The notes beneath the pieces are model-generated. The model had not been told where the DNA came from, did no database searches, and saw only the letters and a list, made by a program, of their open reading frames with translations. From Arthrobacter sp. SX1312 (GTDB lineage Bacteria; Actinomycetota; Actinomycetes; Actinomycetales; Micrococcaceae), in assembly GCF_002929295.1 (NCBI RefSeq), contig NZ_PJIM01000002.1:144191-208190 (forward strand): a DNA stretch of 64,000 nucleotides, written 5' to 3'. Positions 36,343 through 46,142 of this stretch are shown piece after piece (within the stretch, counting starts at the first letter, position 1; each line of letters starts with the position of its first letter). Position numbers and translations under genes: made by a program.

Positions 36343-39300
36343 TTACTTCACGACGACCGTCACGTAGGTCACGGCCGAGGATCCGGCGTAGGTCACGCGG
36401 CCCACGTAGGAGCCGGCGGCGAGGCCGGTCCAGGTGAGCGTGACGGCACCCGTGCTGCCGTTCGCCAGGGCGAGCGGGTTAGGGGTCAGCGTCGCATTGT
36501 TCTCCGTGCCGCTGAGGACCGCCGCATCGATGGTGCCTGCGGTCGGCCGGTTGTCCGTGCTGCCGTACAGGTTGGCGATGATCCGGTACTTGCCGGGTGC
36601 CGGCTTCTCGAGCGTGATCGTCTCGCTGGCATCCGCGGTCGCCACCTGGGTGACGGTGCCTGCCGGCGTGATCAGGAACATGTCGAAGTCGGCGGTCGGG
36701 TCACTCGAGAGGACCGAGAACCTCGCGATCGGGGCGCCTGCGGGGACGGTGACGTCCTTGACGGCGTTGGAGGCGTTGTTCGCGTTGGCCAGGCCACCGG
36801 GGACCAGGTTGATCGCCGTCGAGTCCGCCTTGGCGAGGCCCTGGAGCGTCATCTGGATCGGGGTGTTGGTGCCCGAGGTGACGTCGAAGGTGCCGCTGCC
36901 GTCAGGACCCGCGGAGGTGAAGGCTGCCTCGGCCGGAGCCTTGACGGCCTGCGGGCGGACGGCCACCGGGGAGGTGACGGTCTTGCCCTGGCCGGACCAG
37001 GTCAGGGACCCGGCTGCGAACTTGCCGAACGGTGCGCTCTCGTTCTCGAAGGTGACCTTGAAGGTGCGCTTCTCGCCGGGTGCACTGAAGTTCAGGACCG
37101 ACGGCGTGACGGTGACCTTGACTCCGGGGACGTTCGCGGTCGCACGGTAGAGGCCGGGGGTGACGGCCGTGACCGTGCGGGTGACCTCGATGCGTCCCGT
37201 CAGGTTGCCGAGGCCGAAGGACGGCACGTTGGTGTCCTTCGTGGCGACCGGCTCGACGCCGGCTATGCCGAGCTCGACACCGGTGCCCGCGATGAAGCTG
37301 AGGTAGTCCTCCACGGTCTGGTCGTAGACCAGTCCGGGGCTGAGGACGGTTGCCGGGTTGATGTGGCCGGCGCCCACCGCGAGGACGTCGGTCTCGACGC
37401 CGCCCGTGGCGGTCTTCAGTGGGTAGGCGGTGGTCATCATCGCCGACTTCACGGTGGCCGGGGACCAGGCGGGGTTCTTGCCGAGGACCAGCGCGGCGAA
37501 GCCCGCGACGTGAGGCGAGGCCATCGAGGTTCCGGAGAGGAACCCGAACTGCGCCCCCTTGGAACCGACCGTGGAGACGCCCGCGAGGACGGCGACGCCC
37601 GGAGCCGTGATGTCCGGCTTCAGCAGGTCGGACCCGGTGGCCAGCAGGGGGCCGCGCGAGGAGAAGCCTGCGATCTGCGGTGTGGGAGGCAGGGGCTTGC
37701 CCGTGGTGTCCGTGGGCTGCAGGGCGACGGTGATCGACGGGTTGGCCGCGACCTTCGCCTTGAGCTCGAGGGCCTCGGGCGCGTTGACGTGGACCGTCGG
37801 CACCACGTGCTGGTCGGTGTCCGTCGAGGAATCGACGAGGTTGACGAGGATCATGCCCACGCCTCCGGTACGGAGCACCTCGGCGCTCTTCGCGGTGCGG
37901 TCGACGACGCCGCGGTCACAGACCACGATCTTGCCGGCGACCTTCGCCGGGTCCAGGGTGTTGGGGCCGCACAGGTTAGGGCTCGCCGCGCCTGCCGCCG
38001 CCGCGTTCACGGCGAGGACGACCGGGGTGGCGGGCACACCGGCGCGCATGATCGACGCGCCGCGGTACTTGGTGCCGTCCGAGAATTCGGCGGTGCCCTG
38101 CAGCTCGTAGTTGAAGGTGCTCGCGGCGACCGTGGTCATCCACGGGGCGCCGTGGTTCACGGTGCTGGCGGTGGGGCCGGAGTTGCCGGCGGACGCGGCG
38201 ACGAAGATGCCCGCCGAGGTGGCCGAGAGGAAGGCGAGGGACACGGGGTCCGTCGTCGTCGTCGTGCTGCCCGAGATCGAGTAGTTCAGCACGTCCACGC
38301 CGTCGAGGATGGCCTGGTTGATGGCATCGACCGATGCCGAGGAGTAGCAGCCGCCCGTGTTGGGGTCGGTGTCCTCCCAGCAGGTCTTGTAGACGGAGAT
38401 CTTCGCCTCGGGGGCGACCCCGGAGGAGACACCGAAGTTCCGGCCGTCGACGGTCTGGGTGACGCCTGCGTTGCCCGCGGCGGTGCTCGCCGTGTGCGTG
38501 CCGTGGTTGTCGATGTCCACCGGGGAGAGGACTTCCTCGGGCGCGCGGTTCGCGGCGGGCACGCTCGCGATGAAGGCCTCGTCGAAGTACTGCGCGGAGA
38601 CGACCTTCGAGTTGCAGAGGCTGCCGTCGAAGCCCTGGCCGACCTCGCAGTCACCGACGAACGTGCTCCCATCGGCCTTCAGCATGGCGATCCTGCCGTC
38701 GGCGTCGCGGTAGGGCTCACCCACCTTGGGCTTGGAGTTGCCGGGGAGCGGCTTGACGGGCTTACCGGCGAAGAAGGGGTTGTCGGGGGCGTAGCCGGTG
38801 TCGATGACGCCGACGACCGTTCCCTTGCCCGCGTTCTTCTCGCCGCCGAACTGGGTCTTCCAGGCTCCCTTGTTGCCGTTGAGACCGAGGAAGTCGATGG
38901 TGGAGTAGTCCGGGGCGTTCTCCACGTCCGGTGCGACCATGAGGACCTCGTCGCTCTTGGCGAGCTCGATGGCCTGGTCGGCGCTGAGATCCGCCGCGAA
39001 GCCGTTGATGGCCGCCGTGTAGGCGCGGTCGATCTCGACGCTCTCCGCGGTGGCGACCTCCTGCTGCTTGGTCTCGAGGAACTTCGAGTACTGCTGGACG
39101 TTCGGCGCCTGGGCGTCGAGCTTCTTGCCCGGCTGCGGCTTCGTCGGGGCGATGCCCTGCACGCCGCCCGTGTAGGTGGCGATCGGCTTGTCGGCGAGTA
39201 CCACGATGTACTTGCCGGCCGGGTACTGCGCCGGATCCAGACTCTTGGCGGGCGCCTTCTGCGGCGTCACTGACGTCGCCGGAGCCGGCGCTGCGAAGGC

Positions 39301-39408
39301 AGCCGGCGCCACCGCCGTTGATGAGACCAGTAGCGGCAGACCCAGAACGATCGCCGCGGCGGCGCGCATGCTGGTGCGCCCCTGCCCGGCTATTCTCCGT
39401 TGTGTCAT
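36343..39408 (-). CDS. secreted S8 (subtilisin/cucumisin-like) serine protease
   Basis: About 1021 residues. A signal peptide (RAAAAIVLGLPLLVSSTAVA) is followed by an inhibitor I9 propeptide (YIVVLADKPIATYTG). The S8 catalytic triad is complete: Asp203 (VVGVIDTGYAP), His302 (DNHGTHTAS), and Ser628 (SGTSMASPH), numbered from ATG 39408. A protease-associated (PA) domain is inserted between His and Ser (~residues 440-560; KIVVCDRGV). The C-terminal ~330 residues form fn3-like and PPC-like domains (ADFDMFLITPAGTVTQVA). It resembles large extracellular peptidases used for protein feeding. Start alternatives are 39408 and 39369; the latter has AGGGG upstream and an equally good signal peptide. A perfect CRP/GlxR-type site lies upstream. 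Confidence 0.95.
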   Translation of the reverse strand: MTQRRIAGQGRTSMRAAAAIVLGLPLLVSSTAVAPAAFAAPAPATSVTPQKAPAKSLDPAQYPAGKYIVVLADKPIATYTGGVQGIAPTKPQPGKKLDAQAPNVQQYSKFLETKQQEVATAESVEIDRAYTAAINGFAADLSADQAIELAKSDEVLMVAPDVENAPDYSTIDFLGLNGNKGAWKTQFGGEKNAGKGTVVGVIDTGYAPDNPFFAGKPVKPLPGNSKPKVGEPYRDADGRIAMLKADGSTFVGDCEVGQGFDGSLCNSKVVSAQYFDEAFIASVPAANRAPEEVLSPVDIDNHGTHTASTAAGNAGVTQTVDGRNFGVSSGVAPEAKISVYKTCWEDTDPNTGGCYSSASVDAINQAILDGVDVLNYSISGSTTTTTDPVSLAFLSATSAGIFVAASAGNSGPTASTVNHGAPWMTTVAASTFNYELQGTAEFSDGTKYRGASIMRAGVPATPVVLAVNAAAAGAASPNLCGPNTLDPAKVAGKIVVCDRGVVDRTAKSAEVLRTGGVGMILVNLVDSSTDTDQHVVPTVHVNAPEALELKAKVAANPSITVALQPTDTTGKPLPPTPQIAGFSSRGPLLATGSDLLKPDITAPGVAVLAGVSTVGSKGAQFGFLSGTSMASPHVAGFAALVLGKNPAWSPATVKSAMMTTAYPLKTATGGVETDVLAVGAGHINPATVLSPGLVYDQTVEDYLSFIAGTGVELGIAGVEPVATKDTNVPSFGLGNLTGRIEVTRTVTAVTPGLYRATANVPGVKVTVTPSVLNFSAPGEKRTFKVTFENESAPFGKFAAGSLTWSGQGKTVTSPVAVRPQAVKAPAEAAFTSAGPDGSGTFDVTSGTNTPIQMTLQGLAKADSTAINLVPGGLANANNASNAVKDVTVPAGAPIARFSVLSSDPTADFDMFLITPAGTVTQVATADASETITLEKPAPGKYRIIANLYGSTDNRPTAGTIDAAVLSGTENNATLTPNPLALANGSTGAVTLTWTGLAAGSYVGRVTYAGSSAVTYVTVVVK

Positions 39409-39492
39409 AGGAAGGTAGTGCCTCTCGTGAAAGTACGGGCCGGCCGAAGCCGTTCCCCCGATGCCGTGGTCTCCCGTATGGGACCCCACCCC

Positions 39493-39508
39493 TGTGATGA
39501 CGCTCACA
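39493..39508. promoter_or_regulatory. CRP/GlxR-type cAMP-receptor protein binding site
   Basis: TGTGATGACGCTCACA matches the TGTGA-n6-TCACA consensus at all ten positions. It lies 85-100 bp upstream of the protease start and ~120 bp from the divergent gene at 39628, so either promoter could be controlled; the secreted protease is the likelier target. Confidence 0.75.
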
Positions 39509-39615
39509 GACGCCACAGCGAGCACAAACTTACCCGAGGCAACACACCCTGAACAGTGACCTTCGGCCGTGTTTCCCAGAATTCACACAGGATATTTACC
39601 AGGAGGCGAACAGGT

Positions 39616-39621
39616 GATAAT
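39616..39621 (+). promoter_or_regulatory. -10 element of a probable leaderless transcript
   Basis: GATAAT ends 6 bp before ATG 39628. AGGAGA fills the gap but touches the start codon, too close for a normal ribosome site. TTTACC at 39595-39600 is a weak -35 (15-bp spacing). Confidence 0.55.
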
Positions 39622-39627
39622 AGGAGA

Positions 39628-40512
39628 ATGCCCGCTGACCTCCTGACCCGTCTCGCGCAGGCGGAATGGCAGGACCGCGAACGGCGGCACCACGAGCGGG
39701 TGGCCCGCTTCGCGGAGCCCTACCTGGAGCGGCGGTCGCGGGGGGCCAAACATCCGGTGGAGGACTTCCTCTTCACCTACTACACGCAGAAGCCGGGCCA
39801 GCTCATGCGCTGGCACCCGGGGGCCGCCGTCGTGCTGGCGGGACCGGCCGCTGCGGAGCGCACCGGCTGGAAGTACTACGCCGCCGTCGACGACGGGGTC
39901 CGGGTCGACGCGCAGCGCTTCGCGGTCGAGCGGCGCGACGCCGTCGACTTCGCCCGGTTGATCCTCGCCCGGACCGCGGCGCGGCCCGCGCAGTTCGGTT
40001 GCTTCGGGCTCCACGAGTGGGCGATGGCATACCGGTCTGCGGTCAACGGGGTCCGCCACGAATATCTGCAACTGCGCCTCGGGGCGGACGGCACCGACGG
40101 CGTCGTCGACTCCGCGCGGATCCGCTGCACCCACTTCGACGCCTTCCGTTTCTACACCCCGGAGGCGGTGCCCCTGAACGAGCTCACGCCCACGCGCCGG
40201 ACGCAGCGGGACCTCGAACAACCGGGCTGCCTCCACGCCAACATGGACCTGTACAAATGGGCGTACAAGCTCACGCCGCTGCTGCCCAGCGAGATCGTCA
40301 TGGACTGCTTCGAACTGTCCTGGCGGATCCGGACCATGGACATGCGGGCCTCCCCGTACGACCTCGCGGACTGGGGCTACACGCCGATCGCGATCGAGAC
40401 GGCCGAGGGCAAGGCGGAGTACGTCCGGCTGCAGCGCAGCTTCGCCGAGGAGTCGCAGGCGCTCCGGGCGCGGCTCCTCGGGCTGCTCGACGACGCGCTG
40501 GATGCTCCCTAG
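39628..40512 (+). CDS. conserved hypothetical protein (often mislabelled 3-methyladenine DNA glycosylase)
   Basis: A 294-residue soluble protein with conserved blocks HPVEDFLFTYYTQKPGQLMR, RWHPGAAVVL, GCFGLHEWAMAYR, RCTHFDAFRFYTPEAVPLNE and QPGCLHANMDLYKWAYKLTP. I recognise the family in actinobacteria, where it carries the name 3-methyladenine DNA glycosylase; none of the helix-hairpin-helix or AAG folds is visible, so that name should not be trusted. Several invariant His/Asp/Glu residues in the blocks suggest an enzyme, possibly metal-dependent. ATG 39628 is preferred over 39556 because of the adjacent -10. Monocistronic. Confidence 0.75.
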   Translation: MPADLLTRLAQAEWQDRERRHHERVARFAEPYLERRSRGAKHPVEDFLFTYYTQKPGQLMRWHPGAAVVLAGPAAAERTGWKYYAAVDDGVRVDAQRFAVERRDAVDFARLILARTAARPAQFGCFGLHEWAMAYRSAVNGVRHEYLQLRLGADGTDGVVDSARIRCTHFDAFRFYTPEAVPLNELTPTRRTQRDLEQPGCLHANMDLYKWAYKLTPLLPSEIVMDCFELSWRIRTMDMRASPYDLADWGYTPIAIETAEGKAEYVRLQRSFAEESQALRARLLGLLDDALDAP

Positions 40513-40596
40513 CCGCGCCGCCCGGGACGCCTCGCCGTCGTCCCGCGTTGATCTATCGCCAGCCGTTACGCTGGGGAGCCAGCCGAAGGGGACGCC

Positions 40597-41208
40597 ATGA
40601 CCAGCACCGATCCGAGGCCTGCAGCGGGCCGTGCACGCAGGGCCGCCCGGCGCGCCCTGGTTCCGCTCGTGGCGCTCACCCTCGCCCTCTCCGCCTGCAG
40701 CGAGAGCGGCCCGCCAGACGAACCCGACGAACAGGAGACCGCCGTGCAGTCCCCCACCCCCTCGCCCGCGCCGGACGACAGCGCCACCCCCGGCCCGGCG
40801 CCCTCCGGCGCGCCCTCCGCTCCACCGGCGTCCGCTCCACCGGCGTCGGCGACTCCGCCGGCGGCCTCGACGAACGCCCTGCTGACCATCTCCGTCCGGC
40901 AGGATGCGTCCTCGGACCCCGTCCAGTACGTGCTCGAGTGCGTCGACGGCGTCCCCGGGCCTGCCTCCACCCATCCCAACGCCGACGCCGCGTGCGCGAC
41001 CCTCACGCGGATCGGCGCCGCGTTCTTCACGGCTCGCCCGAACAAGGACGTGCTCTGCACCCAGCAGTACGCGGGTCCGCAGACGGCGAGCATCACCGGG
41101 GAGATCGACGGGACCCCGGTGGTGGGATCCTTCGCGTTGACGGACGGCTGCGAGATCTCGCGCTGGAACAGTCTGACGGATCTCCTGGGCGCGCCCGGGG
41201 CGCAGTAG
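40597..41208 (+). CDS. subtilisin-inhibitor-like (SSI) lipoprotein
   Basis: A 203-residue lipoprotein: RRALVPLVALTLALSACSES carries the lipobox LSAC (Cys34). A ~60-residue P/S/A linker leads to an SSI domain, recognised by LLTISVRQ, YVLECVDGVPGPASTHPNAD, AACATLTRIGAAF, the reactive-loop region VLCTQQYAGPQTASITGEI, and GSFALTDGCEISRW. Four Cys form the two expected disulfides. By alignment on the C-x-x-x-Y-x-x-P loop the P1 residue would be Gln73-equivalent, unlike the Met or Lys of Streptomyces inhibitors. The nearest candidate target is the subtilisin-like protease encoded 1.2 kb away. ATG 40597 follows GAAGGGG. Confidence 0.85.
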   Translation: MTSTDPRPAAGRARRAARRALVPLVALTLALSACSESGPPDEPDEQETAVQSPTPSPAPDDSATPGPAPSGAPSAPPASAPPASATPPAASTNALLTISVRQDASSDPVQYVLECVDGVPGPASTHPNADAACATLTRIGAAFFTARPNKDVLCTQQYAGPQTASITGEIDGTPVVGSFALTDGCEISRWNSLTDLLGAPGAQ

Positions 41209-41257
41209 AGCCGGCGGACGCTGCGACGGGATCGGCCGCCCGCCGGACCGGGCAACC

Positions 41258-41752
41258 TCAGCGCAGCACCTCGACGAGGGCGACCCAGGAGAACAGGATG
41301 CCTCCGACGATCGCGAGGACGCATCCGGCAGCGAGCCAGGCGAGACCGGTCGCGGGCGCGCCGAGGAGCAGGAGGACGGCGCCGACCGCGAAGGGGCCGA
41401 GGGGAAGCGCCCCTGCAACGATCTTCCCGGCGCGCTCCGAAGGCTTCCGGCCGCTCTCGGCGGCGACGAGGCGGACGGCGTGCACCTCGAGAGCGAGCAC
41501 GACCACCAGTGCGGCGAGGACCTCGAGGCCGTGGGCCCAGGCGGTCTGACCGGGAACGAGTCCGATCGCGCCGACCACGATCGCAAGAGTGAGGGTGCCG
41601 ATCGAGGCGGCGGCGCGGGCCGGCAGTGCCGGCGACGCCACGATCGCGGAGATGTTGACCGACATCGCCACGATCAGCAGGCCGGCGAGCGCCGCGGTCG
41701 CCCCGACCATGGCGACGTTGAAGTCGGTCCACGCCTCGAGGGACTCCGCCAT
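41258..41752 (-). CDS. five-helix integral membrane protein, unknown function
   Basis: A 164-residue membrane protein (ATG 41752; ATG 41761 is an alternative). It starts AESLEAWTDFNVAMVGATAA and has five hydrophobic segments, ending GPFAVGAVLLLLGAPATGLA and AGCVLAIVGGILFSWVALVE. No charged motif suggests an enzyme. Similar proteins are widespread hypothetical membrane proteins in actinobacteria. It stands alone, convergent with the SSI-like lipoprotein gene and divergent from purS. Confidence 0.78.
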   Translation of the reverse strand: MAESLEAWTDFNVAMVGATAALAGLLIVAMSVNISAIVASPALPARAAASIGTLTLAIVVGAIGLVPGQTAWAHGLEVLAALVVVLALEVHAVRLVAAESGRKPSERAGKIVAGALPLGPFAVGAVLLLLGAPATGLAWLAAGCVLAIVGGILFSWVALVEVLR

Positions 41753-41968
41753 GACGGGCATCCTACGGGACCGGAGCGCTGCGGGCCGAACAGGCGCGCA
41801 CCGAAAGCCGGGCGCCGGACGGGGGCTCAGGGAATGCCCGGTAGACTTGGACCGCAAGCTCGCGGAGCGCCGGTATCAACCCTGATGCGGCGTGAGACGG
41901 CACTTCCGGGCTACTGCATTTAATGCTGGAACCCCCAGCACTTGCCGCTCACGCACAGGAGTTGCCGG

Positions 41969-42229
41969 ATGCCCCGGATCGTTGTCGACGTCATGCCCAA
42001 GCCCGAGATCCTCGACCCCCAGGGTAAGGCGATCGCCGGAGCACTCCCCCGGATCGGGCTCACCGGCTTCGCCGGCGTCCGCCAGGGCAAGCGCTTCGAA
42101 CTGACCGTGGACGGTGACGTCACGGAGGAGGTCCTCGAGCAGGCCCGCCATGCCGCCGCCACGCTGCTGTCCAACCCGGTCATCGAGGACGTCACCCGCG
42201 TGGAGGTTCTCGAGGAGGACGGCCAGTGA
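41969..42229 (+). CDS. purS: phosphoribosylformylglycinamidine synthase subunit PurS
   Basis: An 86-residue subunit that bridges PurQ and PurL so that ammonia from glutamine can be channelled. The whole protein is typical ([36 protein letters not shown]). ATG 41969 has AGGAG upstream at normal spacing; an upstream ATG (41942) is less likely. Its stop overlaps the purQ GTG start. CATTTAAT around 41917-41924 may be the -10 of the operon. Confidence 0.96.
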   Translation: MPRIVVDVMPKPEILDPQGKAIAGALPRIGLTGFAGVRQGKRFELTVDGDVTEEVLEQARHAAATLLSNPVIEDVTRVEVLEEDGQ

Positions 42230-43011
42230 CCCTCGAGACCCCGCTCATCGGCGGCCCCCAGCCCGTCGCCGGCCGCGAGGACAGGGCGCTCGACGGCGTG
42301 AGGGTCGGCGTCGTCACGTTCCCCGGCTCGCTCGACGACCGCGACGCCGTCCGCGCCGTCCGCCTCGCCGGCGGCAGCGCCACCCAGCTGTGGCACGGCG
42401 ACCACGACCTGCAGGGCGTCGACGCCGTCATCATCCCCGGCGGCTTCTCCTACGGCGACTACCTCCGTGCCGGCGCCATCTCCCGCTTCGCGCCGCTCAT
42501 GGAGCAGATCACCGCGGCGGCCTCGGGCGGGGCGGATGCCCTCCCCGTGCTCGGCGTCTGCAACGGCTTCCAGGTCCTGACCGAGGCGCACCTGCTGCCC
42601 GGGTCCATGATCAAGAACAACTCCCTGCACTTCATCTGCCGCGACCAGCGCCTGCGCGTCGAGAACGCCGGCACCTCCTGGACCTCGGACTACGCGGACG
42701 GCGAGGAGATCGTCATCCCGCTCAAGAACCAGGACGGGCAGTTCGTCGCCGACAACCGCACCCTGGACGAGCTCGAGGGCGAGGGTCGTGTGGTCTTCCG
42801 CTACGTCGACGGCAACCCCAACGGCTCTCGCCGCGACATCGCCGGCATCTCGAACAGCGCGGGTAACGTCGTCGGGCTCATGCCGCACCCCGAGCACGCC
42901 GTCGAGGCGGGCTTCGGCCCGGACTCCTCGGCCCGCGGCGCCGTCGAGGTCCGCGGTGGAACCGACGGGCTCGGCATCTTCACCTCGGTACTCAAGAAAC
43001 TGGTGGGCTAA
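42226..43011 (+). CDS. purQ: phosphoribosylformylglycinamidine synthase glutaminase subunit PurQ
   Basis: A class I glutamine amidotransferase that releases ammonia for Pur[18 protein letters not shown] carries the nucleophilic Cys (~residue 112), and [13 protein letters not shown] has the His-Glu. [20 protein letters not shown] marks the start of the conserved domain. At 261 residues it has about 25 extra N-terminal residues, so a later start is conceivable; the GTG at 42226 (GTGA overlap with purS) is kept because of coupling. purL begins directly after the stop. Confidence 0.96.
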   Translation: MTLETPLIGGPQPVAGREDRALDGVRVGVVTFPGSLDDRDAVRAVRLAGGSATQLWHGDHDLQGVDAVIIPGGFSYGDYLRAGAISRFAPLMEQITAAASGGADALPVLGVCNGFQVLTEAHLLPGSMIKNNSLHFICRDQRLRVENAGTSWTSDYADGEEIVIPLKNQDGQFVADNRTLDELEGEGRVVFRYVDGNPNGSRRDIAGISNSAGNVVGLMPHPEHAVEAGFGPDSSARGAVEVRGGTDGLGIFTSVLKKLVG

Positions 43012-45312
43012 GTGACTGCAGGAACAACGTCCCGTGCGTTCAACATCGACACCGTCGCGAATGCGGAGGCCACCCCCGGCCAGGCGCTCCCCTGGGCGGA
43101 GCTCGGGCTCAAGGAGAACGAGTACCGGCGCGTCGAGGAGATCCTCGGGCGCAGGCCCACCGGCGCCGAGCTCGCCATGTACTCGGTGATGTGGAGCGAG
43201 CACTGCTCCTACAAGTCCTCCAAGGTGCACCTGCGCCAGTTCGGCGAGAAGGTCACCGACGCCATGAAGAAGCACCTCCTCGTCGGGATCGGTGAGAACG
43301 CCGGCGTCGTCGACATCGGGGACGGCTGGGCCGTGACCTTCAAGGTGGAGAGCCACAACCACCCGTCCTTCGTGGAGCCCTACCAGGGCGCGGCCACCGG
43401 TGTGGGCGGGATCGTCCGCGACATCATCTCCATGGGCGCCCGCCCGGTCGCCGTCATGGACCCGCTGCGCTTCGGGGCGATCGACCACCCGGACACCGCC
43501 CGCCTCGTGCACGGGATCGTCGCGGGCATCGGTGGCTACGGGAACTCCCTCGGGCTGCCGAACGTCGGCGGTGAGGTGGTCTTCGACGCCGTCTACCAGG
43601 GCAACCCGCTGGTCAACGCCCTCGCGGTCGGCGTGCTGCGGCACGAGGACATCCGCCTCGCCAACGCGTCCGGCGCGGGCAACAGGGTGGTCCTCTTCGG
43701 TGCCCGCACCGGCGGCGACGGCATCGGCGGTGCCTCCGTGCTGGCCTCCGAGTCCTTCGACTCCTCGAAGCCGTCCAAGCGTCCCGCCGTCCAGGTGGGC
43801 GACCCGTTCGCCGAGAAGGTGCTCATCGAGTGCTGCCTCGAACTGTTCAAGGCGTCCGTGGTCGAGGGCATCCAGGACCTCGGCGCGGCAGGCATCTCCT
43901 GCGCGACGTCGGAACTCGCGTCCAACGGCGACGGCGGCATGCACGTGGAACTCACCAACGTGCTGCTCCGCGACCCCTCGCTCACCCCCGGCGAGATCCT
44001 GATGTCGGAGTCGCAGGAACGCATGATGGCGGTCGTGACGCCCGCGAACGTGGAGGCGTTCGAGGCCATCATGGACAAGTGGGCCGTGGAGTACTCCTGG
44101 CTGGGCGAGGTCACCGACACCGGCCGGCTCATCATCGAATGGGACGGCGAGAAGATCGTCGACGTCGACCCCCGCACCGTCGCCCATGAGGGCCCCGTCT
44201 ACGAGCGCCCGTACCACCGGCCCGAATGGCTCGACGGCGTCCAGGCCGATGCCTTCACCGCCTCCGCTGCCGCCGAACGGCCCGCCGACCTGCGCGAGGC
44301 CGTCCTGGAGCTCATGGCCTCACCCAACATGTGTGCGAAGAACTGGGTGACCGACCAGTTCGACCGCTACGTCCAGGGCAACACGGCGCTGGCCATGCCC
44401 GACGACGCCGGCGTGGTCCGGGTCGACGAGGAGACCGGCCTCGGCGTCGCCATCTCCACCGATGCGAACGGCCGCTACTCCTACCTCGACCCCTACGAGG
44501 GGGCGCGCCTGGCGCTCGCCGAGGCGTACCGGAACGTGGCGACGTCGGGTGCCGAGCCGCTCGCCGTCACCGACTGCCTGAACTTCGGCTCCCCCGAGGA
44601 CCCCGAGGTCATGTGGCAGTTCGCCGAGACCGTCCGCGGCCTCGCCGACGCCTGCCAGGAGCTCGGCGTGCCCGTGACCGGCGGCAATGTCTCGCTGTAC
44701 AACCAGACCGGCGGCGTCGCCATCCACCCCACCCCTGTGGTGGGCGTGCTCGGCGTGTTCGATGACGTCGCGCGGCGCACGCCGTCGGGCTGGCGGGAGG
44801 ACGGACAGGCCATCTACCTGCTGGGGACGACGGCGGACGAGCTGGACGGCTCCGAGTGGGCCAACCTGCGCGGGCACCTCGGCGGGCAGCCGCCGGCACT
44901 GGACCTCGCGGCCGAGAAGACGCTCGCGGCGATCCTCGTCAACTGCTCGCGGGACGGCATGATCGACGGCGCCCACGACCTCTCCGAGGGGGGCCTCGCG
45001 GCCGGGCTGAGCGAGATGGCGCTGCGCTTCGGCGTCGGCGCGCGGATCGGGCTCGACGAGCTGTGCGAACGCGACGGCGTCGACGCATTCACCGCGCTGT
45101 TCAGCGAGAGCCAGGCCCGCGCCGTCGTCAGCGTCCCCCGCTCCGAGGAGGTCCGCTTCAACGACATGTGCACGGCGCGGAACTTCCCCACCATCCGGAT
45201 CGGCGTGGTGGACACGGAGAACCAGGCGTTGGACGTGCAGGGCTACTTCACCCTGCCGCTGGACCGGCTGCGCGAAGCCCACGAGGGGACGCTGCCGAGG
45301 CACTTCGGCTGA
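43012..45312 (+). CDS. purL: phosphoribosylformylglycinamidine synthase subunit PurL (small type)
   Basis: Converts FGAR to FGAM in step 4 of purine synthesis, using ATP and ammonia from PurQ. Its 766 residues and lack of a fused glutaminase fit the three-subunit PurSQL system. Landmarks: [39 protein letters not shown] and [19 protein letters not shown] near the N-terminus, and [10 protein letters not shown]-like [18 protein letters not shown] and [12 protein letters not shown] in the second half. Start GTG 43012 is one base after the purQ stop. A hairpin at 45321-45345 ends the operon. Confidence 0.97.
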   Translation: MTAGTTSRAFNIDTVANAEATPGQALPWAELGLKENEYRRVEEILGRRPTGAELAMYSVMWSEHCSYKSSKVHLRQFGEKVTDAMKKHLLVGIGENAGVVDIGDGWAVTFKVESHNHPSFVEPYQGAATGVGGIVRDIISMGARPVAVMDPLRFGAIDHPDTARLVHGIVAGIGGYGNSLGLPNVGGEVVFDAVYQGNPLVNALAVGVLRHEDIRLANASGAGNRVVLFGARTGGDGIGGASVLASESFDSSKPSKRPAVQVGDPFAEKVLIECCLELFKASVVEGIQDLGAAGISCATSELASNGDGGMHVELTNVLLRDPSLTPGEILMSESQERMMAVVTPANVEAFEAIMDKWAVEYSWLGEVTDTGRLIIEWDGEKIVDVDPRTVAHEGPVYERPYHRPEWLDGVQADAFTASAAAERPADLREAVLELMASPNMCAKNWVTDQFDRYVQGNTALAMPDDAGVVRVDEETGLGVAISTDANGRYSYLDPYEGARLALAEAYRNVATSGAEPLAVTDCLNFGSPEDPEVMWQFAETVRGLADACQELGVPVTGGNVSLYNQTGGVAIHPTPVVGVLGVFDDVARRTPSGWREDGQAIYLLGTTADELDGSEWANLRGHLGGQPPALDLAAEKTLAAILVNCSRDGMIDGAHDLSEGGLAAGLSEMALRFGVGARIGLDELCERDGVDAFTALFSESQARAVVSVPRSEEVRFNDMCTARNFPTIRIGVVDTENQALDVQGYFTLPLDRLREAHEGTLPRHFG

Positions 45313-45320
45313 CCCCGGCT

Positions 45321-45345
45321 CCGGCGGGACCCGGTGTCCCGCCGG
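45321..45345. terminator. hairpin terminator between purL and the convergent sortase gene
   Basis: CCGGCGGGAC (45321-45330) pairs perfectly with GTCCCGCCGG (45336-45345) around a 5-nt loop, 9 bp after the purL stop. No T-run. Confidence 0.65.
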
Positions 45346-45396
45346 CGGGGTTCCTCGACCGGACGCAGATGCGGGAGTCGCAGCCCGCGGTGGACG

Positions 45397-46107
45397 TCAG
45401 GCGGTCTTCGGCATCGCCGTGACGACGACGTTCTTCCCCCACGGGTCCTCGGTGTAACAGCTGATGAGGACCACGCGGTTCGGGACGATGTTCCAGATGT
45501 CGCTGTCCTTCAGCGTGTCCTTGTCATGGGTCGTCACCGAGTCGACGACGTAGGTGAGGTCGCCCGTCCCGACGGTGAGCGTGAACTCGGCACCCACCAG
45601 GGTTTCGTCGCTCAACGCGTTGAACGGTGCGTCCCTGCCGTCCCAGCTGTGGCCTGCGATGTAGGTGGTGTTGACCGATCCGGCGCCGGGGATCCCGTAG
45701 GACGTCAACCAGTAGGCGTCGATGGTGAGCGGAGGGACGAGGGTCTGCGCGGCGAGGTCCGCCTCGCTCGGCGTGAGCGGCAGGACCGCCATGTCGATCC
45801 CCGCTGTGGGGAAGGACAGTCCGATGGGCTCGGCTGCGGCCGGGCCGGGCGCCGGGGTGGACGCCGCGGGTGCGGGGGCAGCCGCTGCTGCAGACGGCGA
45901 CGACGGCACGGGGGTCGCGACGGCCGACGGCGTGCTCGACGACGCCGGGGGCATGACCGAGACGGCGATGGCGAGCCCTGCGGCAGCGACGAGGGGCAGC
46001 GCCGCCCAGCGCTTCGCAAGCGAGCGGCGCGGCTGCGGCTGTGGGGCCGTCTGCGCGGGAGCACCCGGCCGGCCCGGGGCTACGTCGGGCATCCGGGGCT
46101 GGTCCAT
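45397..46107 (-). CDS. sortase (class F-like)
   Basis: A 236-residue membrane-anchored transpeptidase. It has a short cytoplasmic N-terminus, one membrane helix (WAALPLVAAAGLAIAVSVM), an A/P/S linker (~55-95), and a sortase domain. His153 (TYIAGHSWDG) and Cys217 (VVLISCYTEDPWGKN) are the catalytic pair. The third residue, Arg in known sortases, appears to be Lys225. The preceding gene on this strand encodes a surface protein with a sorting-like tail, 96 bp upstream, its probable substrate. A hairpin between the two may reduce sortase expression. Class F is inferred from the compact size and housekeeping-like context, not from an alignment. Confidence 0.88.
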   Translation of the reverse strand: MDQPRMPDVAPGRPGAPAQTAPQPQPRRSLAKRWAALPLVAAAGLAIAVSVMPPASSSTPSAVATPVPSSPSAAAAAPAPAASTPAPGPAAAEPIGLSFPTAGIDMAVLPLTPSEADLAAQTLVPPLTIDAYWLTSYGIPGAGSVNTTYIAGHSWDGRDAPFNALSDETLVGAEFTLTVGTGDLTYVVDSVTTHDKDTLKDSDIWNIVPNRVVLISCYTEDPWGKNVVVTAMPKTA

Positions 46108-46142
46108 GGCTGCGCTGTCCTGAGCTCGAAATGGATGATGCG

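Noticed and set aside
36283-39273. A 996-codon open frame on the plus strand, antisense to the S8 protease
   Set aside because: High-GC genomes create long antisense frames opposite real genes. The translation is low-complexity (R/G/D/V-rich) with no motif, while the minus strand has the full protease.
39628-40512. 3-methyladenine DNA glycosylase
   Set aside because: This is a carried-over database name; no glycosylase fold motif or catalytic HhH-GPD pattern can be seen.
41920-44217. A 765-codon minus-strand frame under purS-purQ-purL
   Set aside because: Shadow of the purine operon; no domain and no ribosome site.
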